Shown: piece by piece, positions 15,434 through 23,423 of the stretch | How positions within the stretch are numbered: position 1 is the first letter of the stretch | Layout: each line of letters opens with the position of its first letter | Assembly: GCA_910585055.1 (NCBI GenBank) | Contig: CAJUBY010000030.1 | Location: forward strand, 1 to 23,423 | Origin: an uncultured Christensenella sp. | Lineage (GTDB): Bacteria; Bacillota; Clostridia; Christensenellales; Pumilibacteraceae | Length of the DNA stretch: 23,423 nt | Direction of reading: 5' to 3' | Position numbers and translations under genes: made by a program | The notes under the pieces: model-generated | Told to the model about the DNA's origin: nothing | The model's database searches: none | What the model saw: only the letters and a program-made list of their open reading frames with translations

Positions 15434-16927
15434 ATGGCAGAACAAAACAATAATCCGGTCGGCGGTCAGGACGCAGAGCAGGATATAAACGCGCTCAAAG
15501 CTGTTCGACTGGGCAAGCTCGATGCGCTTTGCGCGGCTGATGCGGATCCGTATAAAATTACAAGTTACAACGTTACGGCACATGCCGCGGATATAACGTC
15601 CGCTCCGAAAGAGGGTGAGACGGTTTCCGTCGCCGGTAGGCTCATGAGCAAGCGAGTTATGGGCAAGGCGAGTTTCGGACATTTGCTCGACAGATCGGGG
15701 CAGATCCAGATCTATGTCAAGTCCGACAGTCTCGGCGCGGAAGTGTACGACGGATTTAAAAAACAGATAGATATAGGCGATATTATAGGCATCAAGGGCG
15801 AAGTGTTTGTAACGCACCGCGGCGAGATATCGGTGGCGGTAAAGGAGCTTACGCTTTTGTCCAAATCGCTTACTCCTCTGCCGGAAAAGTGGCACGGGCT
15901 TAAAGATAACGATCTTCGTTACCGTAAGCGTTATCTCGATCTTATAGCAAATCCCGAAGTCAAGGATACATTCGTAAAGCGCAGCAAGATAATTTCCGCT
16001 ATTCGCGCTTATTTGGATGCCGAAGGCTTTTTGGAAGTGGAAACGCCCATACTCAATACGGTAGCCGGCGGCGCGGCGGCGCGGCCGTTTATAACGCACC
16101 ACAACACGCTAGATCTCGATATGTACATGCGTATCGCGCCCGAACTTTATTTAAAGCGTCTTATGGTCGGCGGTTTGGAACGCGTGTACGAGCTGGGTCG
16201 CAATTTCCGCAACGAAGGCATGGATATAAAACACAATCCCGAATTCACCATGATGGAGCTGTACCAGGCTTACGGCGATTATACCGACATGATGAAGCGT
16301 ACGGAGGATATTTACGGCGCCGCGGCAAAAGCGATAGGACTGGGCGACGTTATAACCTATCAGGGCAGGGAGATAAATATATCCACGCCGTGGCGCAGAG
16401 TTACGATGCGCGATATAGTAAAGGAAGTTGTCGGCGTGGACTTTATGACTCTTACCAAAGAGCAGGCGCAAAACGAGCTTAAAAAACGCGATTTGGATCT
16501 CGAAGGCGATAAGAACGCTGCGGAGTGTATGTACGTAGCTTTCGATAAGCTGGTGGAAAGCACGCTCATACAGCCCACGTTCGTTACCGGTTATCCTGTG
16601 GAAGTATCGCCGCTCGCAAAGCGGTCGGACGACGGACTTACGTACAGATTCGAATTCTTTATAAACGGCTGGGAAGGCGGCAACGCTTATTCCGAGCTTA
16701 ACGATCCGCTCGATCAGGCAAAACGGTTCGAGACGCAGCGCGCCATGATGAAGCAGGGCAACGAGGAAGCGCAGGCTGCGGACGACGATTTTGTGGAGGC
16801 GCTCGAATACGGTATGCCTCCGACCGGCGGCTTGGGGATAGGTATAGACCGCATGATAATGCTGCTTACCGACAGCGCGTCGATACGCGACGTTATCCTT
16901 TTCCCCACGATGAAACCCAGAAAATAA
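15434..16927 (+). CDS. lysS: Lysyl-tRNA synthetase (class II)
   Basis: The enzyme charges tRNA-Lys with lysine in the cytoplasm. The 497-residue protein has the usual class II layout: an N-terminal OB-fold anticodon-binding domain (about 65-140, VAGRLMSKRVMGKASF), then the catalytic core. Motif 1 is around 183-207, motif 2 around 255-280 (RNFRNEGMDIKHNPEFTMME), and motif 3 near the C terminus (GLGIGIDRMIMLL with the class II arginine). The length is normal. An AGAGAG-type ribosome site precedes ATG 15434. It follows greA, a pairing common in Firmicutes, and the next gene starts one base after its stop. Confidence 0.97.
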   Translation: MAEQNNNPVGGQDAEQDINALKAVRLGKLDALCAADADPYKITSYNVTAHAADITSAPKEGETVSVAGRLMSKRVMGKASFGHLLDRSGQIQIYVKSDSLGAEVYDGFKKQIDIGDIIGIKGEVFVTHRGEISVAVKELTLLSKSLTPLPEKWHGLKDNDLRYRKRYLDLIANPEVKDTFVKRSKIISAIRAYLDAEGFLEVETPILNTVAGGAAARPFITHHNTLDLDMYMRIAPELYLKRLMVGGLERVYELGRNFRNEGMDIKHNPEFTMMELYQAYGDYTDMMKRTEDIYGAAAKAIGLGDVITYQGREINISTPWRRVTMRDIVKEVVGVDFMTLTKEQAQNELKKRDLDLEGDKNAAECMYVAFDKLVESTLIQPTFVTGYPVEVSPLAKRSDDGLTYRFEFFINGWEGGNAYSELNDPLDQAKRFETQRAMMKQGNEEAQAADDDFVEALEYGMPPTGGLGIGIDRMIMLLTDSASIRDVILFPTMKPRK

Positions 16928-16928
16928 A

Positions 16929-17939
16929 GTGAGTTTATTCGGCGAACTTAAGGCTGCGGCTGTGCGCGATAAATTGCGCCTGCATACTCCTGGACATAAA
17001 GGCGCGCTGTGCGGTTACGATCTGACCGAATTGACGGACGGCAGTTTTCCGTCGGATAAAGTCAAAGCGGCGTGCGCGCGTATAGCCGAAGTTTACGGTG
17101 CGGCACATTCGTTTATGCTGTGCGGCGGAAGTTCGCAGGGCGTCAAATCGGCGGTATATTTCGCGGACTGCGACGGTATCGCGGACGTTAATTCGCACCG
17201 ATCGGTGTTCGACGGGTTTAAATTGTCGGGAAGATCGGTAACGGCTGTCGGCGAGTCGGGAGCTGTAAGACCGATCACGGCGGAAGATATAAGACGTGCG
17301 CTTAAGCCTGGAATAGGCGCGGTAGCCGTCACGTCGCCGACGTATTACGGATTTTGCGCCGATCTAAACGGTATAAAAGATTTGTGCAGAAGCCGAGGCT
17401 TGAGATTTATAGTGGACAGCGCGCACGGCGCGCATTTCGGCTTCAGCCGAAAACTCCCGCACAGCGCGGTCGGATGTTGCGATATTTGCAACGTGTCCGT
17501 TCACAAAACGCTGTCGGCATTGACGCAAACGGCATTGCTTTTCGATGATCTGGGCGACGGCGAAAGCGCAAAGCTCGGCGGCATCGTGGATCTGATGGGT
17601 ACGACAAGTCCGTCTTACTTGCTGTATTCGTCTATCGACTATTCCGTGCGTAAAGCGGAAGATTCCGCCGACGCATACGATGCGCTTTACGGACCGCTCG
17701 ACGGGTTGCGGCGTGAGTTTCCGTTTTTGCAAAACGACGACTTTACCCGACTTGTGTTGGATTGCGGCGTGCTCGGTTGCGATTGCGACGTGCTTAACGC
17801 CGAACTGTGCCGTCGCGGCGTGTTCGCGGAGATGACGGACGACAGGCATATAGTATTTATATTTACGGCGGAAAACACGCCGGAAGACGTTGCGGCGTTT
17901 GGAACTGCGCTTGCGGACGGTATTCGGGAGATACGATGA
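16929..17939 (+). CDS. Short Orn/Lys/Arg decarboxylase-family PLP protein (YaaO-like)
   Basis: This is a fold-type I pyridoxal-phosphate protein of the ornithine/lysine/arginine decarboxylase major-domain family. It has TPGHKG near the N terminus, a nucleotide-phosphate loop around CGGSSQG, SPTYYG, the cofactor-nitrogen Asp in IVDSAHGAHFG, and SVHKTLSALTQTA with Lys193 as the Schiff-base lysine. At 336 residues it is shorter than typical members (about 450-490), and the C-terminal decarboxylase domain appears reduced. The substrate cannot be read from the sequence; arginine or lysine are possibilities. The start is GTG 16929, one base after the lysS stop. The order yaaO-like, tmk, holB, ricT mirrors Bacillus. 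The stop overlaps the tmk start. Confidence 0.85.
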   Translation: MSLFGELKAAAVRDKLRLHTPGHKGALCGYDLTELTDGSFPSDKVKAACARIAEVYGAAHSFMLCGGSSQGVKSAVYFADCDGIADVNSHRSVFDGFKLSGRSVTAVGESGAVRPITAEDIRRALKPGIGAVAVTSPTYYGFCADLNGIKDLCRSRGLRFIVDSAHGAHFGFSRKLPHSAVGCCDICNVSVHKTLSALTQTALLFDDLGDGESAKLGGIVDLMGTTSPSYLLYSSIDYSVRKAEDSADAYDALYGPLDGLRREFPFLQNDDFTRLVLDCGVLGCDCDVLNAELCRRGVFAEMTDDRHIVFIFTAENTPEDVAAFGTALADGIREIR

Positions 17940-18547
17940 ACAACGGAAAATTCATAGTAGTGGAAGGCGTCGAAGGCGCGGGAAAAAGTCGGCAGTGCGC
18001 TATGTTGACCGATGCGCTGAATGCTGCAGGCGTAGACGCTTTGCTTACGCGCGAACCGGGCGGCGCACCGCTTGCGGAAGCCGTGCGAAAGCTTTTACTC
18101 GATCCGCAGTTTTCCCCCGACGCATATTCCGAACTGTATTTATATTCCGCCGCGCGGCGCGATCATTTGAATAAGGTGGTGTTCCCTGCGCTCGAAAACG
18201 GAAAAACAGTGGTGTGCGACAGATTTATATATTCTACGCTGGCATATCAGGGATACGGCAGGGGACTGGATCTCGATTTTATACGCAAAGTCAACGAGTG
18301 CACGATAGCGCCGTTAAAGGTGGATCTTGCGCTGTTTATAGACATTTCGCCCGAAGTCGGGTTTGCGCGCAAAGGCGGCGCAGATAGGTCTGACAGACTG
18401 GAACGTGAGAGCATGGAATTTTTCGGCCGCGTTTATAAAGGGTTTAAGGATATGTGCGCTAACGGAGAACTCGAACCCGTCGACGGCAGCGGAGAAAAAG
18501 AGCAGACTGCGTATAATATTTTACGGGCGGTCCGCGGAATACTATGA
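17936..18547 (+). CDS. tmk: Thymidylate kinase
   Basis: The enzyme phosphorylates dTMP to dTDP with ATP for DNA synthesis. It has 203 residues, usual for the family. The P-loop EGVEGAGKS lies at 10-18, followed by TREPGG, the CDRFIYSTLAYQG block (the DR(Y/F) motif that contacts dTMP) and a LID-type Arg-rich stretch (RKGGADRSDRLE). The frame is open further upstream, but ATG 17936 is chosen because GGAG lies five bases before it and the family starts here. It overlaps the previous stop (ATGA), and its own stop overlaps the holB start. Confidence 0.96.
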   Translation: MNNGKFIVVEGVEGAGKSRQCAMLTDALNAAGVDALLTREPGGAPLAEAVRKLLLDPQFSPDAYSELYLYSAARRDHLNKVVFPALENGKTVVCDRFIYSTLAYQGYGRGLDLDFIRKVNECTIAPLKVDLALFIDISPEVGFARKGGADRSDRLERESMEFFGRVYKGFKDMCANGELEPVDGSGEKEQTAYNILRAVRGIL

Positions 18548-19530
18548 GTGACCTGCTGCAAAAATATGCGGAGCTTTACGAAGATCTCCCCGTGCTTAAG
18601 TCTGTGGGCGAGGATCACGCGAGCGCTTTTTTGCTTAGCGGCGAAGATGCCGACGGACTTGCGACGCTTGCTAAGATCGTAGCTGCAAAACTGTGCGGAA
18701 TATCTTCGGAACAGGTATTCGGCGGACATACGGACATAATTGTATATCCCAAACCGCCCGAGGAAAAAAAGCCGTCAAAGTCGAAGGCTAAAAGCTCCGC
18801 GGACAAGCAAAAACGGTATACGATCTCCGCGGACGACATAAGAGAGATAGTCGATTCGCTGTATCTTACGCCGTTCGAGCTGGAAAAGCGCGTTTTCATT
18901 CTGGAAAATGCGGAGAGCATGAGCGAGATATGTCAGAACAAACTTTTAAAATCGCTCGAAGAGCCGCCGCCGCGTGTTTGCTTTATACTTTGCGCCGGCG
19001 GACGGATGCTGCCTACGGTCGAATCTCGTTGCAACAGGATAGAACTGCCGCCGTTTTCGGTCGATACGGTAGAGCGTGCATTGGGTAAATATCACCGCGA
19101 CGCAAGAGCCGTTGCGCTCGCCGCACGGGCGAGCCGCGGTAATCCCGGGCTTGCGGAACGTATACTTGCCGATCCCGACTTTGCGGATATGTATGCAGCG
19201 GCTAAAAAAATATTAAAGCTGGCAACAGGAAGCAAGGCGTTTGCCCGTACGGCGGCGGTATACGAAAAGTTTACGCGCGACAAGACCGAGTCCGTTCTGG
19301 GAATTACTGAATATCTGTTGAGCGATATCGCAAGGATCAGAGCAGGTGCGGAAACGGTATTCGAAAAGGCGGATATAACGGATATATCGGGCGGATTTAC
19401 TGCGTATTCCGCAGCTGTCTGTTGCGATTTTGTCCGCGAAGCGCGTAAACATAATGCAGCAAACTGTATGCCGCAGGCTGTAATGGATACGCTTATTCTC
19501 AAGATAATGCAGGAAAGAGCCAAGGCTTGA
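18544..19530 (+). CDS. holB: DNA polymerase III subunit delta-prime
   Basis: This is the clamp-loader subunit that helps load the beta clamp onto DNA. The 328-residue protein shows the family block CQNKLLKSLEEPPP, then FILCAGGRMLPTVESRCNRIELPP (read as adjoining parts), which holds the conserved SRC sensor motif. The N-terminal P-loop is degenerate (SGEDADGLAT in place of GxxGxGKT), which is acceptable for delta-prime, a non-catalytic member in E. coli. A Lys/Ser-rich insert lies near residues 75-95. The usual zinc-binding cysteines are not obvious. It sits directly after tmk with a four-base overlap, the common Firmicute order. Confidence 0.93.
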   Translation: MSDLLQKYAELYEDLPVLKSVGEDHASAFLLSGEDADGLATLAKIVAAKLCGISSEQVFGGHTDIIVYPKPPEEKKPSKSKAKSSADKQKRYTISADDIREIVDSLYLTPFELEKRVFILENAESMSEICQNKLLKSLEEPPPRVCFILCAGGRMLPTVESRCNRIELPPFSVDTVERALGKYHRDARAVALAARASRGNPGLAERILADPDFADMYAAAKKILKLATGSKAFARTAAVYEKFTRDKTESVLGITEYLLSDIARIRAGAETVFEKADITDISGGFTAYSAAVCCDFVREARKHNAANCMPQAVMDTLILKIMQERAKA

Positions 19531-19579
19531 ACATTCGAGCGCCGACGTTATAATGTCGGATAAACAGGAGGAACCGAAT

Positions 19580-20707
19580 ATGCCAAAAGTTATAGGCGTA
19601 AGATTCAGAACGTCGCCGCGTATGTATTATTTTGCGCCGACGGAAGGCGAGGAGTACGAAAAAGGGACCAATGTCGTTGTTGAAACGCAGCGCGGAGTGG
19701 AACTTGCGACGGTAATATTGCCCGTTACGGAAGTTTCGGACGATAATATAGTAGCGCCGCTCAAGGGCGTAATGCGTATAGCGACGCAGTCCGATCTCGA
19801 CGCCGCACATGCCGACGACGATCAGAAACAGAGTATTTTGGCGACTGCCAAGCAGAAAGTTGCGGAACGCAAACTCAATATGAAAATAGTGGACTGCGAA
19901 TTTACGGTCGATCACGGCAAGCTGGTTTTGTATTTTACCGCCGAACAGCGCGTCGATTTCCGAGAACTGGTCCGAGATCTGGCGTCGGCGTTCCATATGC
20001 GTATAGACCTGCGACAGATCGGAGCGCGCGACGAATGCAAGCTTATAGGTTCGCTCGGCGCTTGCGGTCTTCCTTGCTGCTGCGGCAGGTTCGAGTCGGA
20101 CAGCGAACATGTTTCCATAAAAATGGCAAAGTGCCAAAATCTCGCGCTTACGCCCAACAAGATAAACGGCATGTGCGGAAGACTGCTTTGCTGTTTGTCG
20201 TACGAAAACAAAACATACGAAGAAGTCGCCAAAAAAAGTCCGAAGCCCGGTACTTTCGTAACATGCCCGGACGGCAGACGCGGATCGGTAGTTTCCGTAA
20301 CGCCGCTCACCGAAAAAGTGCGTGTAAGAGTAGGCGACGACGAAAACTTCGAATTTGCGGAATTTACGCTCGACGAAATTTCGTTCGATAAAAAACGTGC
20401 GCCGGCGGAACCCGACAGTCGGCGCGACGCTAAAGACAGTCCCGTAAGACAGACAGAAAACGGCGCGGAACAGAATAAGTTTAATTCGGACAGACCGCAA
20501 AAAAATAAATACGGCAATAAAAACGGCAGCGGAGACCGTAGACCCGATAACGTCGGCGGAAGATCGGACAGCCGTCCGGAACGTAAAGATCCGACAAACG
20601 AAAACGGTTCGAAAAGGCAGAACAGAAATAAACGCTTTAATAAATACGGCAATAAAAACGGCAGACCGCAACAGTCGAATATTCGCAATGACGAACCGAA
20701 AAATTAA
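19580..20707 (+). CDS. ricT: PSP1-domain protein RicT (YaaT)
   Basis: RicT (YaaT) works with RicA and RicF in Bacillus to support RNase Y-dependent mRNA processing and, through it, sporulation and competence. The 375-residue form has the family start KVIGVRFR, a PSP1 domain up to about residue 145, and the conserved cysteine region GACGLPCCCGRF (162-168), then NKINGMCGRLLCCLSYE, consistent with Fe-S binding known for the Ric complex. The frame begins at ATG 19553, but AGGAGG at 19566-19571, eight bases before ATG 19580, marks the real start and matches family N termini. The last 90 residues form an Asn/Arg/Lys/Gly-rich disordered tail with a repeated KYGNKNG, not typical of shorter relatives. 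Confidence 0.93.
   Translation: MPKVIGVRFRTSPRMYYFAPTEGEEYEKGTNVVVETQRGVELATVILPVTEVSDDNIVAPLKGVMRIATQSDLDAAHADDDQKQSILATAKQKVAERKLNMKIVDCEFTVDHGKLVLYFTAEQRVDFRELVRDLASAFHMRIDLRQIGARDECKLIGSLGACGLPCCCGRFESDSEHVSIKMAKCQNLALTPNKINGMCGRLLCCLSYENKTYEEVAKKSPKPGTFVTCPDGRRGSVVSVTPLTEKVRVRVGDDENFEFAEFTLDEISFDKKRAPAEPDSRRDAKDSPVRQTENGAEQNKFNSDRPQKNKYGNKNGSGDRRPDNVGGRSDSRPERKDPTNENGSKRQNRNKRFNKYGNKNGRPQQSNIRNDEPKN
20504..20664 (+). repeat. Duplicated 26-bp unit in the ricT tail
   Basis: The same 26 bases occur at 20504-20529 and 20639-20664, each encoding NKYGNKNG-type residues. It probably arose by internal duplication during growth of the low-complexity C-terminal tail. Confidence 0.85.
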
Positions 20708-20716
20708 ACAAACCGG

Positions 20717-20745
20717 TTGACTTTACAGAATATAAATGGTATACT
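20717..20745 (+). promoter_or_regulatory. Sigma-A-type promoter of the ferredoxin gene
   Basis: TTGACT at 20717-20722 and TATACT at 20740-20745 are 17 bp apart. GGAGG at 20762-20766 lies seven bases before the ATG. The promoter begins ten bases after the ricT stop. Confidence 0.8.
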
Positions 20746-20773
20746 TACGGTATAAATATTTGGAGGTATTACC

Positions 20774-20941
20774 ATGGCACATAAAATTTCCGACGAATGC
20801 ATTTCGTGCGGCGCTTGCGCGGCTGCTTGCCCCGTTAACGCTATCAGCGAAGGAGACGGCAAGTATGTCGTAGACGCCGATGTATGTATCGACTGCGGCG
20901 CTTGCGAAGGCGAGTGCCCCACCGGCGCCATTACCGAATGA
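20774..20941 (+). CDS. Small 2[4Fe-4S] ferredoxin
   Basis: This is a 55-residue clostridial-type ferredoxin carrying low-potential electrons in the cytoplasm. It has two cluster motifs of the form CxxCxxCxxxCP: CISCGACAAACP (Cys9, 12, 15, 19) and CIDCGACEGECP in the second half. The pseudo-twofold repeat is obvious and the length is normal. It has its own strong promoter, a good Shine-Dalgarno sequence and a terminator, so it is a single-gene transcript, probably well expressed. Its electron partners cannot be read from the context. Confidence 0.96.
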   Translation: MAHKISDECISCGACAAACPVNAISEGDGKYVVDADVCIDCGACEGECPTGAITE

Positions 20942-20966
20942 TCGGTAACACAATTTATAAAAACAG

Positions 20967-21003
20967 AAAACGGCAGATCTCGATCGATCCGCCGTTTTTT
21001 ATT
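20967..21003 (+). terminator. Terminator of the ferredoxin gene
   Basis: AAAACGGC (20967-20974) pairs with GCCGTTTT (20991-20998), with an inner GATC/GATC pairing, and the stem runs into a run of T residues. The mirror A-rich side may let it also serve the minus-strand AraC gene. Confidence 0.85.
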
Positions 21004-21021
21004 TTGAGTCGCAGTTCAGTT

Positions 21022-21876
21022 CTACGGTAAATTTCGGGTCCTGAACATTTTCGGACGAACGCCCGTTTTTTGCTTAAATATATTCGAAAAATAAAAAGGA
21101 TTGGGGAAACAAAGTTTTTCGGATATTTCTTCTATACCCAACTTAGATAAAAGCAACATATTTTTCGCGGTCTCTATCTTCAGATCCAGATAATAACGGT
21201 ACGGAGTTATGCCGTATGCTTTTTTAAATTTATACGATAAAACTTGCGGCGATACAAATAACGATTTGGCGATCTCGGCAATGTCGATCTTTTGGAAAGT
21301 TCCCGTGTCCAATATCGATTTTAATGTCTTTTCGACAGACTGCGGTTCCGCTACGGAGTTGTCCTTAGTAAGCGATATAAGAATATCGAATATTATGTTC
21401 ACCACGTCGAGATAAATTTCGTCGTAAGTGTTGGCTTTAAAACTGAAATCCGTTACGCGCGGCAACATAAGATTGTACAGCTCGTAAAATTTATTTTTAC
21501 ATCCGACATTGTAGAAAACCGTTCGGTCATTGCGGATCGTGCGGAGAAACGGTTCTGGCGACGAACAGAAGAAGTTGATCCAAATTTTTACGAAAGGTTC
21601 GTTTTTATCGGCGAAATACGTGTGATCGGAATGGGGACGTAAAAGATACGCGTTGTCTTTGACGAGCGTGTAATACTTGCCGTCATTATAAAGATAACCT
21701 TTTCCCGATATGACGAGTTCCAAAATATAATAATTACAATCATTGCGCTTAATGTAATATTCCGGATCGGGCAACGTCTTGCCGACAGTTTCGACTGCGA
21801 GAATATCGGTATTTTCGTAACCGTACGTAGGATAGAAAAACGAACGCGCCTCGTCGATACTTTGGCTTATCAACAT
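21022..21876 (-). CDS. AraC-family transcriptional regulator
   Basis: The 284-residue protein has the standard two-part layout. An N-terminal cupin-like sensor (about 45-115, with ILELVISGKGYLYNDG and LLRPHSDHTYF) is followed by a linker helix region and a C-terminal pair of helix-turn-helix motifs over the last 100 residues (IAEIAKSLFVSPQVLSYKFK and GIEEISEKLCFPNPFYFSNI). Such regulators usually sense sugars and activate nearby carbohydrate genes. No intact target gene adjoins it. The divergent gene at 22121 is decayed, so its targets may lie elsewhere, possibly the surface operon (inference). The start at ATG 21876 has no clear Shine-Dalgarno sequence. A promoter lies about 140 bases upstream. 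Confidence 0.92.
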   Translation of the reverse strand: MLISQSIDEARSFFYPTYGYENTDILAVETVGKTLPDPEYYIKRNDCNYYILELVISGKGYLYNDGKYYTLVKDNAYLLRPHSDHTYFADKNEPFVKIWINFFCSSPEPFLRTIRNDRTVFYNVGCKNKFYELYNLMLPRVTDFSFKANTYDEIYLDVVNIIFDILISLTKDNSVAEPQSVEKTLKSILDTGTFQKIDIAEIAKSLFVSPQVLSYKFKKAYGITPYRYYLDLKIETAKNMLLLSKLGIEEISEKLCFPNPFYFSNIFKQKTGVRPKMFRTRNLP

Positions 21877-21944
21877 GTTCGGGTGAGCGCGTACGAGTGC
21901 GTTGCGTTTGAATGCAGCCTCTCGTTAGGCAAATAAATTTTGGT

Positions 21945-22064
21945 ATTCGCGAATCGTCATATTTTTTATAATGCTCATTTTTATGTGCCGAATACGCATG
22001 TTTTTTTTGATTTGTTTAATTTATTATATATATCGCGTACTGTTGTCAAGCAGAATGCCGAATA
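21945..22064. repeat. Candidate operator repeats around the AraC promoter
   Basis: TGCCGAATA occurs at 21986-21994 and again at 22056-22064, 70 bp apart, bracketing the proposed promoter. A perfect palindrome ATTCGCGAAT lies at 21945-21954. AraC proteins typically bind paired direct repeats near their own promoters, so autoregulation is plausible but unproven. Confidence 0.35.
22023..22049 (-). promoter_or_regulatory. Probable promoter of the AraC regulator gene
   Basis: On the minus strand TTGACA (22049-22044) is followed by TATAAT (22028-22023) at 15 bp, or TAATAA at 17 bp. The stretch between is AT-rich. The rest of the 244-bp gap (21877-22120) holds no gene. Confidence 0.5.
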
Positions 22065-22120
22065 TGATATGCGCGTTACGTTGTTAAGATATCAAAAAGG
22101 AGCGCAATAAGAGGTGTATT

Positions 22121-22892
22121 ATGATAAGATGTTATTTCGATAATACGAAAGCGATTTTCATATCGTTGTTTATCGTTTTTACAGTATTGTCGCTGTCGGC
22201 GGCATGTCTTGCCGTACCGGCTTTGGGAGAATCGGAATCGGGCGTAACGGGGAAAGGTTATACCGGCACGCTGTTTGCCATTGATTTTCCAAAGGCAAGA
22301 AGCGGTGAGCAAAAGTGGACGATCAACAATGCAGACGGTTTTCTCGAGCAGAATGTGCCCGTGGACGGCGAAATCTTATACGGCGCGGTTGCGCCAACGG
22401 GATAGACGATATCGGAATTTATCACGCCGATGATATCCGTTTCGCTCGATAAGTATACCGAAGTTACCGTGTCGTTTAGGCTTTGGAACAGAGAAGGTGA
22501 CGGCGGCGACTGTCGAAAACGGCGTTGTAACGGCGGACGGAACTACGGCAAAAGCCGGAGACTCGGTGACGCTTACCGTTACGCCGTCGCAGGGTTATCG
22601 CATAGTTTGGGTCGAGGTAAACGGAACGACGTTAGTGCCGACGGCAGGAGAGTACGGGTTCGTCATGCCGAGCGGCGATTGCGAGATCGCCGCGCTGTTC
22701 GAAGCGGCTGGCAGCGGTACCGAGCAGCCGCCGGTTGCGACCGATGTAAACGATATGTCGGAGTTGAAGGATATTACCGAGTCCGTAAAGAGCATGCAAA
22801 TAGCCGTGACCGTCATAGTTTTCGTAACGGCGGTGATCCTTATGTTCGCTGCCGCCGTGTTATTTAAAAAGCGAGGCGTCAAGCGCGACTAA
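22121..22892 (+). pseudogene. Decayed secreted, membrane-anchored repeat-domain protein
   Basis: The first frame (ATG 22121) encodes a signal peptide or membrane start and then a beta-rich stretch, but stops at TAG 22403-22405. The same frame continues sensibly afterwards (FITPMISVSLDKYTEVTVSF), then coding quality moves to another frame between about 22434 and 22497. That frame encodes KVTAATVENGVVTADG and a domain with VTLTVTPSQGYRI and FVMPSGD, like bacterial surface repeat domains of the Flg_new/InlB-repeat type. It ends in a membrane helix and the KKRG...KRD cytoplasmic tail. One nonsense codon and one frameshift therefore interrupt what was a single short surface protein. AGAGGTG precedes the ATG. 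Sequencing error could explain either lesion, less easily both. Confidence 0.65.
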
Positions 22893-22943
22893 ATCGTCGT
22901 ACCGTACACGAATTATTTTTTTGTACCTTCTCATAATAAATAT

Positions 22944-23423
22944 GTGAAGGAAATCGGAAATACAAGGTCTTTCGGCAAAGCGGCGGCGTCGCTTGCCGTA
23001 ATGGGGATAATAGCAAAGCTAATAGGCGCATTATACCGAGTACCGCTTACAAACATAGTCGGCGCGGAAGGTATGGGATTGTACCAAATGGTATTCCCGT
23101 TGTATACGGTATTGTTGGCGTTTTGCGGCGGAGGTATAACAGGTGCGGTCTCGCGTGTCGTTGCCAAGTATACCGCGCTCGGTAACGACGGCGCCGCGGT
23201 GCGCGCGATACGGATCGGACTGATCCCTCTTCTCGCGGTATCTGTGCTTTGTACTGTTGCAGTTGTGTTTTTACGCGAGTTTATTTCGGGTATTCAGGGC
23301 AATACCGACGCTGCCGTCGCATACCTTGCGCTGTGTCCGTCGCTTTTGCTTGCCGGCGGGATAAACGTGTTGCGCGGTTATTTTCAAGGCAGATCGAGCA
23401 TGATACCGAGCGGTATAAGTCAG
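22944..23423 (+). CDS. SpoVB/MurJ-like polysaccharide flippase, 5' part
   Basis: The first 160 residues of a multi-pass membrane protein of the MATE/MOP flippase superfamily are present; the gene runs off the window. The start SLAVMGIIAKLIGALYRVPLTNIVGAEGMGLYQM is a hallmark (shown in adjoining parts: IIAKLIGALYRVPL, then NIVGAEGMGLYQM) shared by SpoVB and related lipid-linked sugar exporters. Three or more membrane helices can be seen. SpoVB in Bacillus is needed for spore cortex; other paralogues export lipid II or polysaccharide units, and the exact branch cannot be fixed from this part. The frame starts at GTG 22944 with no strong ribosome site upstream, so the start is uncertain. Confidence 0.88.
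   Translation, partial: MKEIGNTRSFGKAAASLAVMGIIAKLIGALYRVPLTNIVGAEGMGLYQMVFPLYTVLLAFCGGGITGAVSRVVAKYTALGNDGAAVRAIRIGLIPLLAVSVLCTVAVVFLREFISGIQGNTDAAVAYLALCPSLLLAGGINVLRGYFQGRSSMIPSGISQ

Noticed and set aside
19553..19579. ATG 19553 as the ricT start
   Set aside because: No ribosome site precedes it, whereas AGGAGG sits eight bases before ATG 19580, where family similarity begins.
22910..22939. Sigma-E-like promoter (GAATTATT, 14 bp, CATAATAA) for the SpoVB-like gene
   Set aside because: The -10 match is poor and the implied transcription start would fall at or after the GTG start codon.

Overview
The window most likely comes from a spore-forming Clostridia-type Firmicute, probably an uncultured gut lineage. 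It carries spoIIID behind a sigma-E-like promoter, the start of a SpoVB-like flippase gene, and the run greA-lysS-(yaaO-like)-tmk-holB-ricT, which resembles the Bacillus yaaO-tmk-holB-yaaT neighbourhood. Several promoters match the sigma-A consensus with 17-bp spacers. The species cannot be named from the sequence alone.

Region 1 (1-8510) is the accessory part. A possible IS3-type insertion sequence end lies at the left edge. Next comes a clear promoter and a tightly packed six-gene operon closed by a perfect hairpin terminator. Its genes encode an agmatinase/arginase-family enzyme, a 641-residue helical and coiled-coil protein, a ParA/MinD-like ATPase with an altered P-loop, a 746-residue orphan, a 265-residue protein made of two degenerate S-adenosylmethionine decarboxylase (SpeD) domains, and a 505-residue protein with two C-terminal membrane helices. 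I do not recognise this combination. It joins two polyamine-related folds to an ATPase and a membrane protein, and it is the best candidate here for an undescribed system.

Region 2 (8513-14184) is a two-gene surface operon: a lipoprotein with tandem carbohydrate-binding-like domains and a secreted beta-helix-like protein ending in an SGNH hydrolase domain. Four TGCGG boxes about two helical turns apart lie upstream of its promoter, and a nine-G tract lies inside the first gene.

Region 3 (14224-20941) is housekeeping. spoIIID is divergent from greA. The greA gene is split by a 223-bp insertion between GGATA repeats; removing it restores a 163-residue GreA frame. lysS, a short Orn/Lys/Arg decarboxylase homologue, tmk, holB, ricT and a small 2[4Fe-4S] ferredoxin follow.

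Region 4 (20967-23423) holds an AraC-family regulator on the minus strand, a decayed secreted/membrane-anchored protein gene facing away from it, and the 5' part of a SpoVB/MurJ-like flippase gene that runs off the window. No tRNA, rRNA or CRISPR array was seen.
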